Source: Goodfellowiella coeruleoviolacea (GTDB lineage: Bacteria; Actinomycetota; Actinomycetes; Mycobacteriales; Pseudonocardiaceae). From it: 64,000 nucleotides of DNA. The notes below the pieces were generated by a model. It saw nothing but the letters and a program-made list of their open reading frames with translations. It made no database searches and was not told where the DNA came from. The stretch is from positions 310,134 to 374,133 of the forward strand of contig NZ_JAMTCK010000001.1 in the NCBI RefSeq assembly GCF_024171785.1, in the 5' to 3' direction. The translations under genes were made by a program, and so were the position numbers. This document shows, in pieces, positions 16,224-25,034 of this stretch (position 1 is its first letter; every line of letters begins with the position of its first letter).

Positions 16224-19034
16224 GTGCGTGTAGTCGGGCGGGAAGCACACCTCGACAGGCTCCTGGCGCTGCACGCGGCCAGCAGCCGGGGAGACGGCTC
16301 GATCGCCCTGCTCAGCGGACCGGTGGCGGTGGGCAAGACCACGCTGCTGCACGAGTTCACCCGCCGGTCGACCGATCCGGACACCCTGGTGCTGCGCGCG
16401 GCCGGGTCCCGCGACGAGAGCGGGCTGCCGTTCGGGGTGATGCGCCAGCTCTTCCGCCCGCCGCGCCCCTTCGGCGCCCTCCACCCCGACATCCAGCAGA
16501 TCCTGACGGCGCCGGCCCCACCCACCCAGCCGGCCGACTGGGTGAGGTACCGGCTGTGCGACTTCGTGCTCGAACTCGCCGAGCGGCACACCGTCGTCCT
16601 GGCCGTCGACGACGTGCACGAGGCGGACGACGAGTCGCTGCGGTGCCTGGGCTACCTCGGCCGCCGCCTGTCCACCGCGCGCCTGCTCGCCGTGTTCACC
16701 GAGCGGGTGCCGGCCCGGCCGCCCTACGCCTCGGCGCGCGCCGACTTCGCCCGCCAGCCCGGCTTCCGCCAGCTCCGGCTGGGCCCGCTGACCGCCGAGG
16801 ACGTGCGCGCGCTGCTCGCCGACCAGGTGCCCGCCCCGGTCACCGACCAGCTGGTGGACGAGTGCGTCGCGGCCAGCGGCGGCAGCCCGCTGCTGGTGCG
16901 CGCGCTCGCCGAGGACACCGCGCTGGCCCGCGCCGGCGAGGCGGCCGAGCCGGCCCGGTCGCTGGTGGTGGGCGAGTCGTTCGCTTCGGCGGTGCTGGAC
17001 TGCCTGCACCGGCTCGACCCGGCCGCCGCCGACCTCGCGCTGCGGCTGGCGGTGTTCGGCCCGGACGCCTCGGCCGCCCTGGTCGGCACGACCGAGGCCG
17101 ACGAGTTCGGCCCGCCCCTGCGGGAGTTGGAGCAGGCCGGGCTGGTCACCGGCCACCTGTTCCGGCGGGCCGAGGCCCGCACCGCGCTGTGCGCCGAGGT
17201 CGACCCGCGCACCGCCGCCGACCTGCACCACAGTGCCGCGCGGCTGCTGCGGGACACCGGCGCGCCGCCCCGGGTGATCGCCGAGCACATCGCCGTGGCC
17301 GGTGGCGTGGCACCGGCGTGGGCGGCCGAGGCGTGGCCGGTGGAGTTGTTGCAGGAGGCGGCCGGCAGCGCGCTCGCCGAGGGCGAGTTCCGGACGGCCG
17401 TGCGGTTCCTCGACCTGGCCCACGACGCGTGCGCGGACCAGCGCCGCCGGGCGGATCTGCTGTTGCGCGGCACCATCTTCGCCTGGCAGGTCAACCCGTC
17501 CGTGGCGCTGCGCCGGCTGCCCGCGCTCAAGCAGGCCGTCGCCGACGGGCACCTGGGTGTGCGCGACGGCGCCCTGGTGCTGATCAAGAACCTGTTCTGG
17601 CACGGGCACCTGGACGACGCCGCGGACGTGCTCGACCTGGCCAGCCGCGCGCACCACGAACCCACCGAGGACGACGAGGCGGAGATCCAGGGGCTGCGGC
17701 TGTGGCTGGCCGTGCTGTGCCCACCGCTGCACGAGCGGATCTTCGGCAGTTCCCGGGTGGCCGCCAGGGCCGAGCTGACGCCCGCCGCGGTGGCGACCCG
17801 GCCCCGCCTGCGGGCCGCGACCGCGCTGTCGCTGGTGCTGACCGGACAGGACGTGGCCTCGGCGGTGGTCGCGGCCGAGCACGTGCTGGAGATCAGCGAG
17901 CTGGACTCGACGCTGGAGACCATTCCCCTGGCGCTGATGGCGTTGTTCTACGCCGACCGGCTGGCCACGGCCGAGGCCTGGTGCGGCGCGCTGCTCGCCA
18001 CGGCGCGGTCCCGGGGCATCTCGACCTGGGAGGCGATGCTGTCCGGCTTCCAGGCGCTGATCCTGGCCAGGCAGGGCCGGCCGCGCGCCGCCGAGGAGAG
18101 CGCCGCCACCGCGCTGGACCGGATGTCCTCGGGTGGTTGGGGCATGAGCTGCGGCCTGCCGCTGGCCAGTTCGGTGTCCGCGCTGACCGCGATGGGCCGC
18201 TACGAGGCGGCCCAGGCCCGGCTGGCCCAGCCGGTGCCCGAGGCCCTGTTCCAGACCCTCTACGGGCAGCACTACCTGTTCGCCCGGGGCCACTTCTACC
18301 TGGCCACCGGCCGGTTGCAGGGCGCGCTCGGCGACTTCCTCGCGTGCGGCAAGGCCCTGGAGAGCTGGCAGATCACCAGCCCGGCGGTCATCCCGTGGCG
18401 CACCGCCGTGGCCGAGACGCGGATCCGGCTGGGCGACCAGCAGCGCGCCGTGCCGTTCCTGGAGGAGGAGCTGGCGCGCTCCGGCGACCACCCCCGGGTG
18501 CACGGCACGGCACTGCGCCTGCTCGCCGCCACGACCGAACCCCGGCGCCGGCTCACCCTGCTCACCCAGGCCGTCGAGGAGCTGCAGGCGTCCGGCGACC
18601 AGCTGGCACTGGCGCACGCCCTGGGCGATCTCGGCCAGACCCACCACCTGCTCGGCCAGTCCACCCGGGCCCGGATGATCGTCCGCCGGGCCTACCAGCT
18701 GGCCAGGCAGTGCGATGCCGAGCCGCTGTGCCAGGCGCTGCTGCCGGTCACCGAGCGCCCCGGGCAGCGGCCCAGCCCGGCCGCGCGCGACCAGCTCGGC
18801 GGCCACCCGGCCGAGGCGCTGTCCGACGCCGAGCGGCGCGTGGCCCACCTGGCCGCGAACGGCCACACCAACCGGGAGATCGCGCAGAAGCTGTTCATCT
18901 CGATCAGCACGGTCGAGCAGCACATGACCCGGATCCTGCGCAAGCTCAACGTGTCCCGGCGCGCCGATCTGCCCGCCGGGCTGGGTGCCTCGGCCGGGTC
19001 GGCCACCCCGGCCGGCCGGGAAGCGCACAGCTGA
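16224..19034 (+). CDS. LAL-type LuxR family ATPase regulator
   Basis: A 936-residue large ATP-binding LuxR regulator (MalT-like STAND protein). N-terminal ATPase: Walker A SGPVAVGKTT (31-40) and Walker B VVLAVDDVHEAD (123-134), followed by winged-helix and TPR-like helices. The C-terminal LuxR HTH is LSDAERRVAHLAANGHTNRE then IAQKLFISISTVEQHMTRIL. Start GTG 16224 has GGGGGG about 5 bases upstream; the reading frame gives VGREAHLDRLL, the standard LAL N-terminus. It lies 126 bp after GH67 on the same strand. Such proteins often switch on sugar or antibiotic clusters, so control of the xylan locus is possible but unproven. The operators there look like LacI/GntR sites rather than LuxR sites. 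Confidence 0.9.
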   Translation: MRVVGREAHLDRLLALHAASSRGDGSIALLSGPVAVGKTTLLHEFTRRSTDPDTLVLRAAGSRDESGLPFGVMRQLFRPPRPFGALHPDIQQILTAPAPPTQPADWVRYRLCDFVLELAERHTVVLAVDDVHEADDESLRCLGYLGRRLSTARLLAVFTERVPARPPYASARADFARQPGFRQLRLGPLTAEDVRALLADQVPAPVTDQLVDECVAASGGSPLLVRALAEDTALARAGEAAEPARSLVVGESFASAVLDCLHRLDPAAADLALRLAVFGPDASAALVGTTEADEFGPPLRELEQAGLVTGHLFRRAEARTALCAEVDPRTAADLHHSAARLLRDTGAPPRVIAEHIAVAGGVAPAWAAEAWPVELLQEAAGSALAEGEFRTAVRFLDLAHDACADQRRRADLLLRGTIFAWQVNPSVALRRLPALKQAVADGHLGVRDGALVLIKNLFWHGHLDDAADVLDLASRAHHEPTEDDEAEIQGLRLWLAVLCPPLHERIFGSSRVAARAELTPAAVATRPRLRAATALSLVLTGQDVASAVVAAEHVLEISELDSTLETIPLALMALFYADRLATAEAWCGALLATARSRGISTWEAMLSGFQALILARQGRPRAAEESAATALDRMSSGGWGMSCGLPLASSVSALTAMGRYEAAQARLAQPVPEALFQTLYGQHYLFARGHFYLATGRLQGALGDFLACGKALESWQITSPAVIPWRTAVAETRIRLGDQQRAVPFLEEELARSGDHPRVHGTALRLLAATTEPRRRLTLLTQAVEELQASGDQLALAHALGDLGQTHHLLGQSTRARMIVRRAYQLARQCDAEPLCQALLPVTERPGQRPSPAARDQLGGHPAEALSDAERRVAHLAANGHTNREIAQKLFISISTVEQHMTRILRKLNVSRRADLPAGLGASAGSATPAGREAHS

Positions 19035-19069
19035 CCGGTACCGCGCACCGCCGCCCAGCGGGTTGACGC

Positions 19070-19103
19070 GGCCGCCGCCCCGGTGCGTGCCGGAGCGGCG
19101 GCC
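19070..19103. terminator. Bidirectional hairpin terminator
   Basis: GGCCGCCGC (19070-19078) pairs with GCGGCGGCC (19095-19103), with a further inner CCGG/CCGG pairing in the loop. It stands between the convergent LAL and PaiB genes; no T-tract. Confidence 0.6.
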
Positions 19104-19120
19104 GACCCCCAGTGGTCCGA

Positions 19121-19831
19121 TCACTCCCCTTGATCGGCAGGTGTGCCCGGCGCCCCGTCCCGGTCCTCGGACGCCGGTCGCGGCCCCGGTTCCTGGCGCT
19201 CCAGGTTGTTGTGCCGCTCGATGTAGTCGGCGAGCCGGTCCGCACTGTCGGTGCGCCTGGCCCGGAACGCCCTGGCCTGGGCGCGCATGTCCGCCGCCGA
19301 CTTGTTCTGCCCGAGCTTGAACACGCCGTCGATGCGCGCGATCGGGATCTCGAAGCCCTGGATGAGCCGGAAGTACTCCTCGAACAGCGGGCTGGCCTGG
19401 CGCGGCAGCGACCACGGCGGTTTGGGCGCGAGCCGCTTCTCCTGGTCCTCGATGAGGTCGTCGAGTTGGCGCACCAGGCGCACGTCGTCGAGCAGCCTGG
19501 GCCGACCGGTGACGTGCACGGCGGCGTAGGCCCAGGTCGGGAAGTGCGGCTGGGTGGCGTAGTTGTCCGGGGAGATGTAGTCGCTCGGGCCGAGGAAGGC
19601 GACCACCACCTCGACGTTGTTGGCCAACTCCGCGCAGATCGGGTTGCCCCGGGACAGGTGGCCGCGCAGCCGCCCGTAGGGCCAGGCGTGGCGGTCGAGC
19701 ACGAAGGGGACGTGCACGGCGGCGGGCCGGCCGTCCACGGCCAGCGCCATCAGCCCCAGCGGGTACTCCTCGATCAGCTCCCACTGGGCCCGCAGGTCGG
19801 GCGGTCCGAAGTAGTCCGGGCGGTAGACCAC
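19121..19831 (-). CDS. paiB: PaiB-like FMN-binding protein
   Basis: A 236-residue protein of the 'FMN-binding negative transcriptional regulator' (PaiB) family. It opens with MVYRPDYFGPPD, then LMALAVDGRPAAVHVPFVLD and GRLRGHLSRGNPI, the split-barrel flavin-binding core. NYATQPHFPTWAYAAVHVTG and VFKLGQNKSAADM are the other conserved blocks. Bacillus PaiB was described as a repressor of protease and sporulation genes, but most members probably act as small flavin or haem-binding enzymes. The last 35 residues are polar and rich in Glu/Arg, probably disordered. Start GTG 19831 with GGGAGA upstream. It follows the monooxygenase gene by 99 bp on the same strand. Confidence 0.87.
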   Translation of the reverse strand: MVYRPDYFGPPDLRAQWELIEEYPLGLMALAVDGRPAAVHVPFVLDRHAWPYGRLRGHLSRGNPICAELANNVEVVVAFLGPSDYISPDNYATQPHFPTWAYAAVHVTGRPRLLDDVRLVRQLDDLIEDQEKRLAPKPPWSLPRQASPLFEEYFRLIQGFEIPIARIDGVFKLGQNKSAADMRAQARAFRARRTDSADRLADYIERHNNLERQEPGPRPASEDRDGAPGTPADQGE

Positions 19832-19930
19832 TGGCGTCTCGTCTCCCTGTGTCGGGCAACCGCCGCGAGTCGCGACGGGTACCGGTGTGGCGGTGTGCTG
19901 GCGCGGCCCCCGGTGCGACCGCGGTGGCGG

Positions 19931-21454
19931 TCAGGCCACGGCCGCGGGCAGGGCGCCGGTGAGCACCGCGCCCAGGTAGTCGAGCACCGCGTCGCCGTCG
20001 TGGCCGCGCGCGGTGAGCCCGACGTAGCCGTCCGGGCGGACCAGCACCAGGGTGTCGCCGGTCAGCTGGTAGGCGGCCGGGTGTTCACCGAGCAGGCAGG
20101 TGCGCACCCCGGCCACGCCGGCCGCGGCCACCGCGCGCAGCGCCGGCGCGCACGACTCGCCGAACCCGAGCAGGGTGAAGTGCGGGCCGCGGAACACGTC
20201 GAACAACCGGACCACCCGGCCCGCCATGTCCAGGCACGGCGCGTCCGGGGCGCGGTCGCCGGCCCGCACCCCGCAGTCCTCGGCCAGCGAGCGGCTCAGC
20301 GAGCTGTCCCGGTAGTGCAGGTCGAGTTGCAGCGTCTCCTGGGTCAGGCCGACCTCGGCGCCGCCGGTGCCGTGCAGCATCTCCTGGAACACCCGGTCCG
20401 AGCTGGCCACGCTGGTCTTGAGCGTCCACTCGGCCACCGGCAGCCGCTCCTCCTGGTAGCTGTCCAGCAGGGCCTGGTTGCCGCCGCGCAGCGCCACCGC
20501 GAGCTTCCAGCCGAGGTTGTAGGCGTCCTGCACGCCGGTGTTGGCGCCCAGCGCGCCGAGCACCGGGTGCACGTGCGCGGCGTCGCCGGCCAGCAGCACC
20601 CGGCCGACCCGGAGCCGGTCGGCCCTGCGCACGTTGACCCGGGTGGTGGACAGCCAGCTCGCCGCACGCACCCGGATGGGCATGCCGGTGACGGTGTCCA
20701 CGGCCGTCTGGAACGCCTCGACCGACGGCGGCAGCGGGGTGCCGTCCGGGCCGGGCACCGGGGTGGCCTGGATCTGCCAGGACCGGGTGCCGCTCAGCGG
20801 GCACAGCATGACCACGCCGTGGTCCAGGTCCAGCCACTGGTACCAGGCGTCCGGTTCCAGGCCGTCCACCTCGACGTCGCCGACCATCATCTGCCGGTGT
20901 CCCTCGGTGTACCCCTCGAACGCGACACCGAGCGACTTGCGGACGAAGCTGCGTCCGCCGTCGCAGCCCACCAGGTAGGCGGCGGTCACCTCCTCGGTCC
21001 CAGCCGGGGTGGCCAGCCGCGCGGTCACCGCGTGCGCGTCCTGGTGGAACCCGACGAGTTCGGTGCCCAGTTCCACGGTGACGCCGAGTTCCGCGAGCCG
21101 GTCGCGCAGGATCTCCTCCGCGCGCGACTGGGGCATGAAGTGCAGCCGCCGGAACGGCCGGTCGGATGTGGGTGTGTTGTCCAGGTAGGGGATGGTCTCG
21201 CCGATCATCTGGTCCCGGCGGTAGCGCCGGAACGGCAGCCGCTGGGTGCCGGCGGCCAGGATCTCGTCGATGACCCCGAGGTCGTGGAACACCTCCAGGG
21301 TGCGCGGCTGGATTCCGGCCTTGCCCCGGGAGGCGACCCGGAACTCCGGCAGCTTCTCGACGACCCGCACGGCGATGCCGCGGCGCGCGAGTTCGTGGGC
21401 GAGGGTGAGACCCGTTGGTCCGGCCCCGCAGACGATCACCCTGTCCGGTTCCAC
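19931..21454 (-). CDS. FAD-dependent aromatic monooxygenase (PHBH/TetX class)
   Basis: A 507-residue class A flavoprotein monooxygenase with a C-terminal thioredoxin-like domain, like phenol or polyketide hydroxylases and rifampicin monooxygenases. Rossmann motif VIVCGAGPTGLTLAHELARRG (7-27). The DG motif is VGCDGGRSFVRKSLG, and the GD motif reads LLAGDAAHVHPVLGALGANTGVQDA. In the last, the usual PxGGQG is replaced by PVLGALG, an unusual variant. It probably hydroxylates an aromatic substrate using NAD(P)H and O2; substrate is not predictable. Start GTG 21454. It has no obvious pathway neighbours, so a xenobiotic or antibiotic-inactivating role is as likely as a biosynthetic one. Confidence 0.88.
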   Translation of the reverse strand: MEPDRVIVCGAGPTGLTLAHELARRGIAVRVVEKLPEFRVASRGKAGIQPRTLEVFHDLGVIDEILAAGTQRLPFRRYRRDQMIGETIPYLDNTPTSDRPFRRLHFMPQSRAEEILRDRLAELGVTVELGTELVGFHQDAHAVTARLATPAGTEEVTAAYLVGCDGGRSFVRKSLGVAFEGYTEGHRQMMVGDVEVDGLEPDAWYQWLDLDHGVVMLCPLSGTRSWQIQATPVPGPDGTPLPPSVEAFQTAVDTVTGMPIRVRAASWLSTTRVNVRRADRLRVGRVLLAGDAAHVHPVLGALGANTGVQDAYNLGWKLAVALRGGNQALLDSYQEERLPVAEWTLKTSVASSDRVFQEMLHGTGGAEVGLTQETLQLDLHYRDSSLSRSLAEDCGVRAGDRAPDAPCLDMAGRVVRLFDVFRGPHFTLLGFGESCAPALRAVAAAGVAGVRTCLLGEHPAAYQLTGDTLVLVRPDGYVGLTARGHDGDAVLDYLGAVLTGALPAAVA

Positions 21455-21852
21455 CTGGCTCCCGCCCTTCGCCCGAGGTGCTGGTGAACTCCCCTGTCCC
21501 GACGCAGCGTAGGAAGCGCTCGGGCGGGCGCGGCACTCCTAACGCACCCCTACCGGCCCGGTATCTCGCCGGGGCGGACCACGACCCCGGCGGGCTGGTC
21601 CTCGCCGCCGGCTCGGCGCGGCCGGCCGGTCCGGCGCTGGTGAGCGGCTCGTGGCCGGGGTGGGCGCGGCAGCGCACCCGGATCGGGGTTGATCGGGGCC
21701 GGATAGGGGTGGGGGCGGGAACCGGTTGGTGCCGCTGGCCGAACCCACCGGGCACCACACCGGGACGGCACTGGCGGGTGGGAACCCGCAGCCGAGTTCC
21801 CACCCGCTGACCGGCGCCGCCGATGTCCACTGTGTCCGGTGCCGGACCCGGG
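21455..21852. other. Intergenic region with a terminator-like hairpin
   Basis: Almost 400 bases without a gene I can support. Its main content is the hairpin listed at 21774-21807, together with G-rich runs (around 21680-21720). The leader and promoter of the monooxygenase must lie at its left end but show no clear -10/-35. Confidence 0.4.
21774..21807. terminator. 11-bp hairpin downstream of the methyltransferase gene
   Basis: GCGGGTGGGAA (21774-21784) pairs perfectly with TTCCCACCCGC (21797-21807), 12-base loop, 45 bp past the stop of the leftward methyltransferase gene. It is probably its terminator. Confidence 0.6.
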
Positions 21853-22563
21853 TCAGCGGCGCGGGTCGGGCACGGCCCTGATCGCCAGGAATCCGACGGG
21901 CTCGCGCAGCAGCCGCGCGTGCGCCGTCGGGTCGAGGTGGGCGGCCTCGGCGGCCGGCCGGGGTTCCCGCAACCGCTCGACGAGGAACCCGGCCTCGTGC
22001 AGTTCCTCGCAGGTGCGCTCCAGCGGCATGAGCCAGAAGCGCACCCGCCAGCCCCGGCTCCACACCTCCTCCACGATCCGCGGCTCGAAGTAGTTGCCGC
22101 CGTGGCGCAGCCAGTCACCGGTGGGGTGCAGGCGGGACAGCACCAGCGCGCCGTCCGGCCGCAGCACCCGGCGCAGCTCCCGCAGGGCCGCGACGCGGTC
22201 GTCCACGTACTCCACGGCGAGCGCGAACAGCACCAGGTCCACCGAGGCGTCCGGCAGCCAGTCCAGCGGGTCGGCCAGGTCGTGCACGCGGAACTCACCG
22301 GCGGGAACCCGCTGCCGGCTCAGCTCGACCATGCGCGGGCTGTGGTCCAGCCCGATCACGCTGGCCCCGCGCCGCACCAGCTCCTCCGCGTAGAGCCCGG
22401 GGCCGCACGCCACGTCCAGCACCCGGCGGCCGGCCACCGGGCCGAGCAGGTCCAGGCACGCCGGCCGGTCGTAGTGCGCGTTGTACAGGCCGTCGCGCGC
22501 GTGCTCGGCGAACTCGTCGGCGAACCTGTCGTACTGCGGATCGGAACCCACCACTTCAACCAT
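21853..22563 (-). CDS. Class I SAM-dependent methyltransferase
   Basis: A 236-residue UbiE/Methyltransf_11-type enzyme. SAM motif I is RRVLDVACGPGLYAEELVRRG; motif II acidic residue follows in ASVIGLDHSP; motif IV LVLFALAVEYVDD and the post-motif LRELRRVLRPDGALVLSRLHP are standard. The C-terminal half (RFWLMPLERTCEELHEAGFLVERL) is the substrate cap. It lies 40 bp after the MDR oxidoreductase on the same strand, so the two are probably one transcript. Acceptor substrate unknown; small-molecule methylation is most common for this shape. Confidence 0.87.
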   Translation of the reverse strand: MVEVVGSDPQYDRFADEFAEHARDGLYNAHYDRPACLDLLGPVAGRRVLDVACGPGLYAEELVRRGASVIGLDHSPRMVELSRQRVPAGEFRVHDLADPLDWLPDASVDLVLFALAVEYVDDRVAALRELRRVLRPDGALVLSRLHPTGDWLRHGGNYFEPRIVEEVWSRGWRVRFWLMPLERTCEELHEAGFLVERLREPRPAAEAAHLDPTAHARLLREPVGFLAIRAVPDPRR

Positions 22564-22603
22564 GGTTCATCTTGGCCGGGCGGGCGCGGTCGGCACGAGC
22601 GGA

Positions 22604-23686
22604 TTACGCGCCGGGCACCAGCGCGACGAACCGCAGACCGCTGGTCTGCGCGGCCTGCCGGAACGCGCCGGCCGGGTCGTCGAGGCCGACCGGGTGCACG
22701 TCCACCGCGTCGAGGTCGATGCTGCCCGCGGCGACCATCCGCCACACCGCCAGCGCGGTGGCCGGTTCGGCCATCCAGGAACCGCGGATGGTCTGGCGCC
22801 GACGCATCAGCTGTCCGTAGGGAAACACCAGGTCCTGCCGGACACCGCCGATCAGCACCAGGCACCCGCCAGGGCGCAGGGAGTCGTAGCCGGCCAGTGT
22901 GGGTTCGGCGCTCGGCACGGCGCCGAGGGCGTCGACCACCACGTCGGAGCCGCCACCCGCCTCGGTGATCGCGGCCGCGTCCTCGGCCCGCTGCCCGGTC
23001 AGCGCGACCGCGGCGACCCGACCGTCCAGTTCGGTCAGTCGGTCCAGCACGTCCCTGTTGCGGCCGACCGCCACCACGCGCGCGGCGCCCTGGGCGAGTG
23101 CGACCAGCACCGCCGCCGCGCCCATCTGTCCGGTCGCGCCGAGGACGGTGACGACCTGTCCCGCCCGCTGTTCGGCCCGGCGCAGGCCCTCGGCTGCCAC
23201 GGACAGCCAGCCGAGGAACGCCAGTTTCGCGGGGTTGGGGTAGTGCTCCGCGCCCGGCAGTCGGATGAGGGACTCCTTGGGGCACACCGCGCGCTCGGCG
23301 CACCCGCCGTCCCGCCACGCGGTCTGCATGGCGCGGGTGTCCGCGCTCGGCGCGCCGCGCCAGTCAACGCCGGTCCAGCCGACGAGGATCTCCTGCGGCT
23401 CGTCCACCCGGCCGGCGTCCAGCAGGGAGGTGTTCAGCACGATGTCGCCCGGCCGCACGTTGAACACGTCCGGTGCCACCGACTCGACCCGCCCGATGCC
23501 ACCCGGCCCGAGGATCAGCGGAGTGGGGAAGGAGTAGTTCCGCTCCCCCGACACCACCTCGGCGGCGTACGCGGGAACGTGCACCGCGAGTGTGCTGATC
23601 ACGACCCCGCCACCGCGGAGTTCGGGCTCGGCCACCTCCGCGCACCGCACCTCGTCACCGGCTCTGTCCAGTACCCATGCTCGCAT
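22604..23686 (-). CDS. MDR family NAD(P)-dependent oxidoreductase
   Basis: A 360-residue medium-chain dehydrogenase/reductase. It has a GroES-like N-terminal domain and a Rossmann fold at VVTVLGATGQMGAAAVLVALAQG. The catalytic zinc ligands of alcohol dehydrogenases are not conserved (GPGGIGRVESV replaces GHExxGxV), so it is more like zinc-free quinone or enoyl reductases. It may act on an alpha,beta-unsaturated or quinone substrate. It is transcribed away from an XRE regulator with only 73 bp between them, the usual arrangement of a target and its repressor. ATG start at 23686 lies soon after a GAGACT hexamer, so the mRNA may have a very short leader. Confidence 0.85.
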   Translation of the reverse strand: MRAWVLDRAGDEVRCAEVAEPELRGGGVVISTLAVHVPAYAAEVVSGERNYSFPTPLILGPGGIGRVESVAPDVFNVRPGDIVLNTSLLDAGRVDEPQEILVGWTGVDWRGAPSADTRAMQTAWRDGGCAERAVCPKESLIRLPGAEHYPNPAKLAFLGWLSVAAEGLRRAEQRAGQVVTVLGATGQMGAAAVLVALAQGAARVVAVGRNRDVLDRLTELDGRVAAVALTGQRAEDAAAITEAGGGSDVVVDALGAVPSAEPTLAGYDSLRPGGCLVLIGGVRQDLVFPYGQLMRRRQTIRGSWMAEPATALAVWRMVAAGSIDLDAVDVHPVGLDDPAGAFRQAAQTSGLRFVALVPGA

Positions 23687-23759
23687 GACGACCAGTCTCA
23701 GCCGGGATTAACCTGGTATCCAGAGCCGGCTCATTCTGGTACTGGAGGTGCCAGCACGC

Positions 23760-24569
23760 GTGTCCACCGCTGCCGCGCAACGGCGCGAACTGGGTCTTTT
23801 CCTGCGCAGCCGGCGCGCCCGGCTGACCCCGGCCGACGTGGGGCTGCCCAGCACCGGGCGACGCCGCACCCCGGGGTTGCGCCGGGAGGAGATCGCGCTG
23901 GTCGCGGGCATCAGCGCCACCTGGTACACCTACCTGGAGCAGGGCAGGGACGTCCGGCCCTCCGAGCAGGTGCTGCTGGCGCTCGCCTCGGCCCTGCGGC
24001 TGAGTCCGCAGGAACGCGCGCACCTGCTCCACCTCGCCAGCAGCGCACCGCAACCGCGGCGTGCCGAGCCCGAGCGGCTGGCTCCGGAGGTGGCGGCGAT
24101 CCCGCTGCTGCTGTCGGCCAACCCGGCCTACCTGACCGGCGCCAACCACGACGTGCTCAGCCACAACCCCGCCGCCGCCGAGCTGTTCCCCGACCTGGAC
24201 GCGCCCACCGGCGGCCGGCCCAACGTGGCGCGCTGGGTGTTCACCGCGCCCTCGGCCCGACAGGTGCTCGTGGACTGGGAACGGGAGGCGCAGGGACTGC
24301 TCGCGCGGCTGCGCGCCGCGGCCGGGCGCCACCCCGGTGATCCCCGGTTCACCAGCCTGATCGAGGAACTGCACGCGGCCAGCCCGGAGGTGCGCGCCTG
24401 GTGGCCCCGGTACGACATCCAGGTCAGTCGCGGTGGTGCGAAGCGGCTGCGGCATCCCCGGCTCGGCCTGGTCACGCTGACCCACACCGCGTTCCACCTG
24501 GCCGACCAGCCAGAGCAGACCCTGGTCATCTACTCCGACCCGGCCGGATCCGGGCCAGCGCCGGCGTAG
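23760..24569 (+). CDS. XRE family regulator with MmyB-like domain
   Basis: A 269-residue regulator. The HTH lies in residues about 25-75 (RREEIALVAGISATWYTYLE, then QGRDVRPSEQVLLALASAL), preceded by the RTPGLRREE signature of this actinobacterial family. The C-terminal MmyB-like ligand domain has TGANHDVLSHNPAAAELFPDL and ends with HTAFHLADQPEQTLVIYSDP. These regulators usually control a divergent oxidoreductase gene, here the MDR. Start: GTG 23760 is placed 11 bases after GGAGG (23744-23748); the in-frame GTG at 23748 is part of that ribosome site. CTGGTA repeats in the intergenic DNA (CTGGTATCC near 23713, CTGGTACTGG near 23736) may be its operator. Confidence 0.87.
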   Translation: MSTAAAQRRELGLFLRSRRARLTPADVGLPSTGRRRTPGLRREEIALVAGISATWYTYLEQGRDVRPSEQVLLALASALRLSPQERAHLLHLASSAPQPRRAEPERLAPEVAAIPLLLSANPAYLTGANHDVLSHNPAAAELFPDLDAPTGGRPNVARWVFTAPSARQVLVDWEREAQGLLARLRAAAGRHPGDPRFTSLIEELHAASPEVRAWWPRYDIQVSRGGAKRLRHPRLGLVTLTHTAFHLADQPEQTLVIYSDPAGSGPAPA

Positions 24570-24579
24570 CGGCCGCGGG

Positions 24580-24990
24580 CTACGCGCTGCCGATCTCCTT
24601 GCGCAGGGACGCGGTGAACGCGCGCAGCGCCGCGACGGTGTTCTCCTCGTGCTCGGCCCTGGGCGCTTTCGACCGCCAGCACCACGTGGCGAAGGAGTCC
24701 GCGTGGTCCCGGGTCTCCTGCGCGCACAGCAGGTGGATGACGGCGCGGCCGCGCTGCAACTGGGTCTGCCACTCGCGCAACTCGCTCGGCTCGAACGCGT
24801 TGAGCCAGTCCTCGCTGCGGTGGCGGAACTCGAAGATGTTGGTGCCCGCGCTCACCATCTCGGCGGCGCCGGACAGCTTCTGGTCGCGCAGCCACTTGCG
24901 GTGCTCGCCCCTGCTCTTGATCCAGGCACCGAGCAGGGCACCCGAGAAGCCCAGCAGCGCGCCGATGATCCCGGCCAAGACGTTGACCAC
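24580..24990 (-). CDS. Small membrane-anchored hypothetical protein
   Basis: A 136-residue protein that I do not recognise. Residues 1-24 form one hydrophobic helix (VLAGIIGALLGFSGALLGAW). The rest is soluble, charged, and helical with several Trp residues (SEDWLNAF, REWQTQL, FATWCWRS). A similar layout (short N-terminal helix, then KSRGEHRKWLRDQK) is common in actinobacterial hypothetical proteins. GTG start with GAGGTGG 5 bases upstream. It ends 11 bp from the convergent XRE gene and follows the GntR gene by 44 bp on the same strand, so it may ride on that transcript. Confidence 0.7.
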   Translation of the reverse strand: MVNVLAGIIGALLGFSGALLGAWIKSRGEHRKWLRDQKLSGAAEMVSAGTNIFEFRHRSEDWLNAFEPSELREWQTQLQRGRAVIHLLCAQETRDHADSFATWCWRSKAPRAEHEENTVAALRAFTASLRKEIGSA

Positions 24991-25034
24991 AGCACCACCT
25001 CACCGTTGCCGTGTGGACGACCGCGCCGCAAACC

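Noticed and set aside
16170-19859. 1229-codon open frame antisense to the LAL regulator and PaiB genes
   Set aside because: Low-complexity Arg/Gly/Gln-rich translation, no family, and the opposite strand has clear domains. It is a typical shadow of high-GC codon bias.
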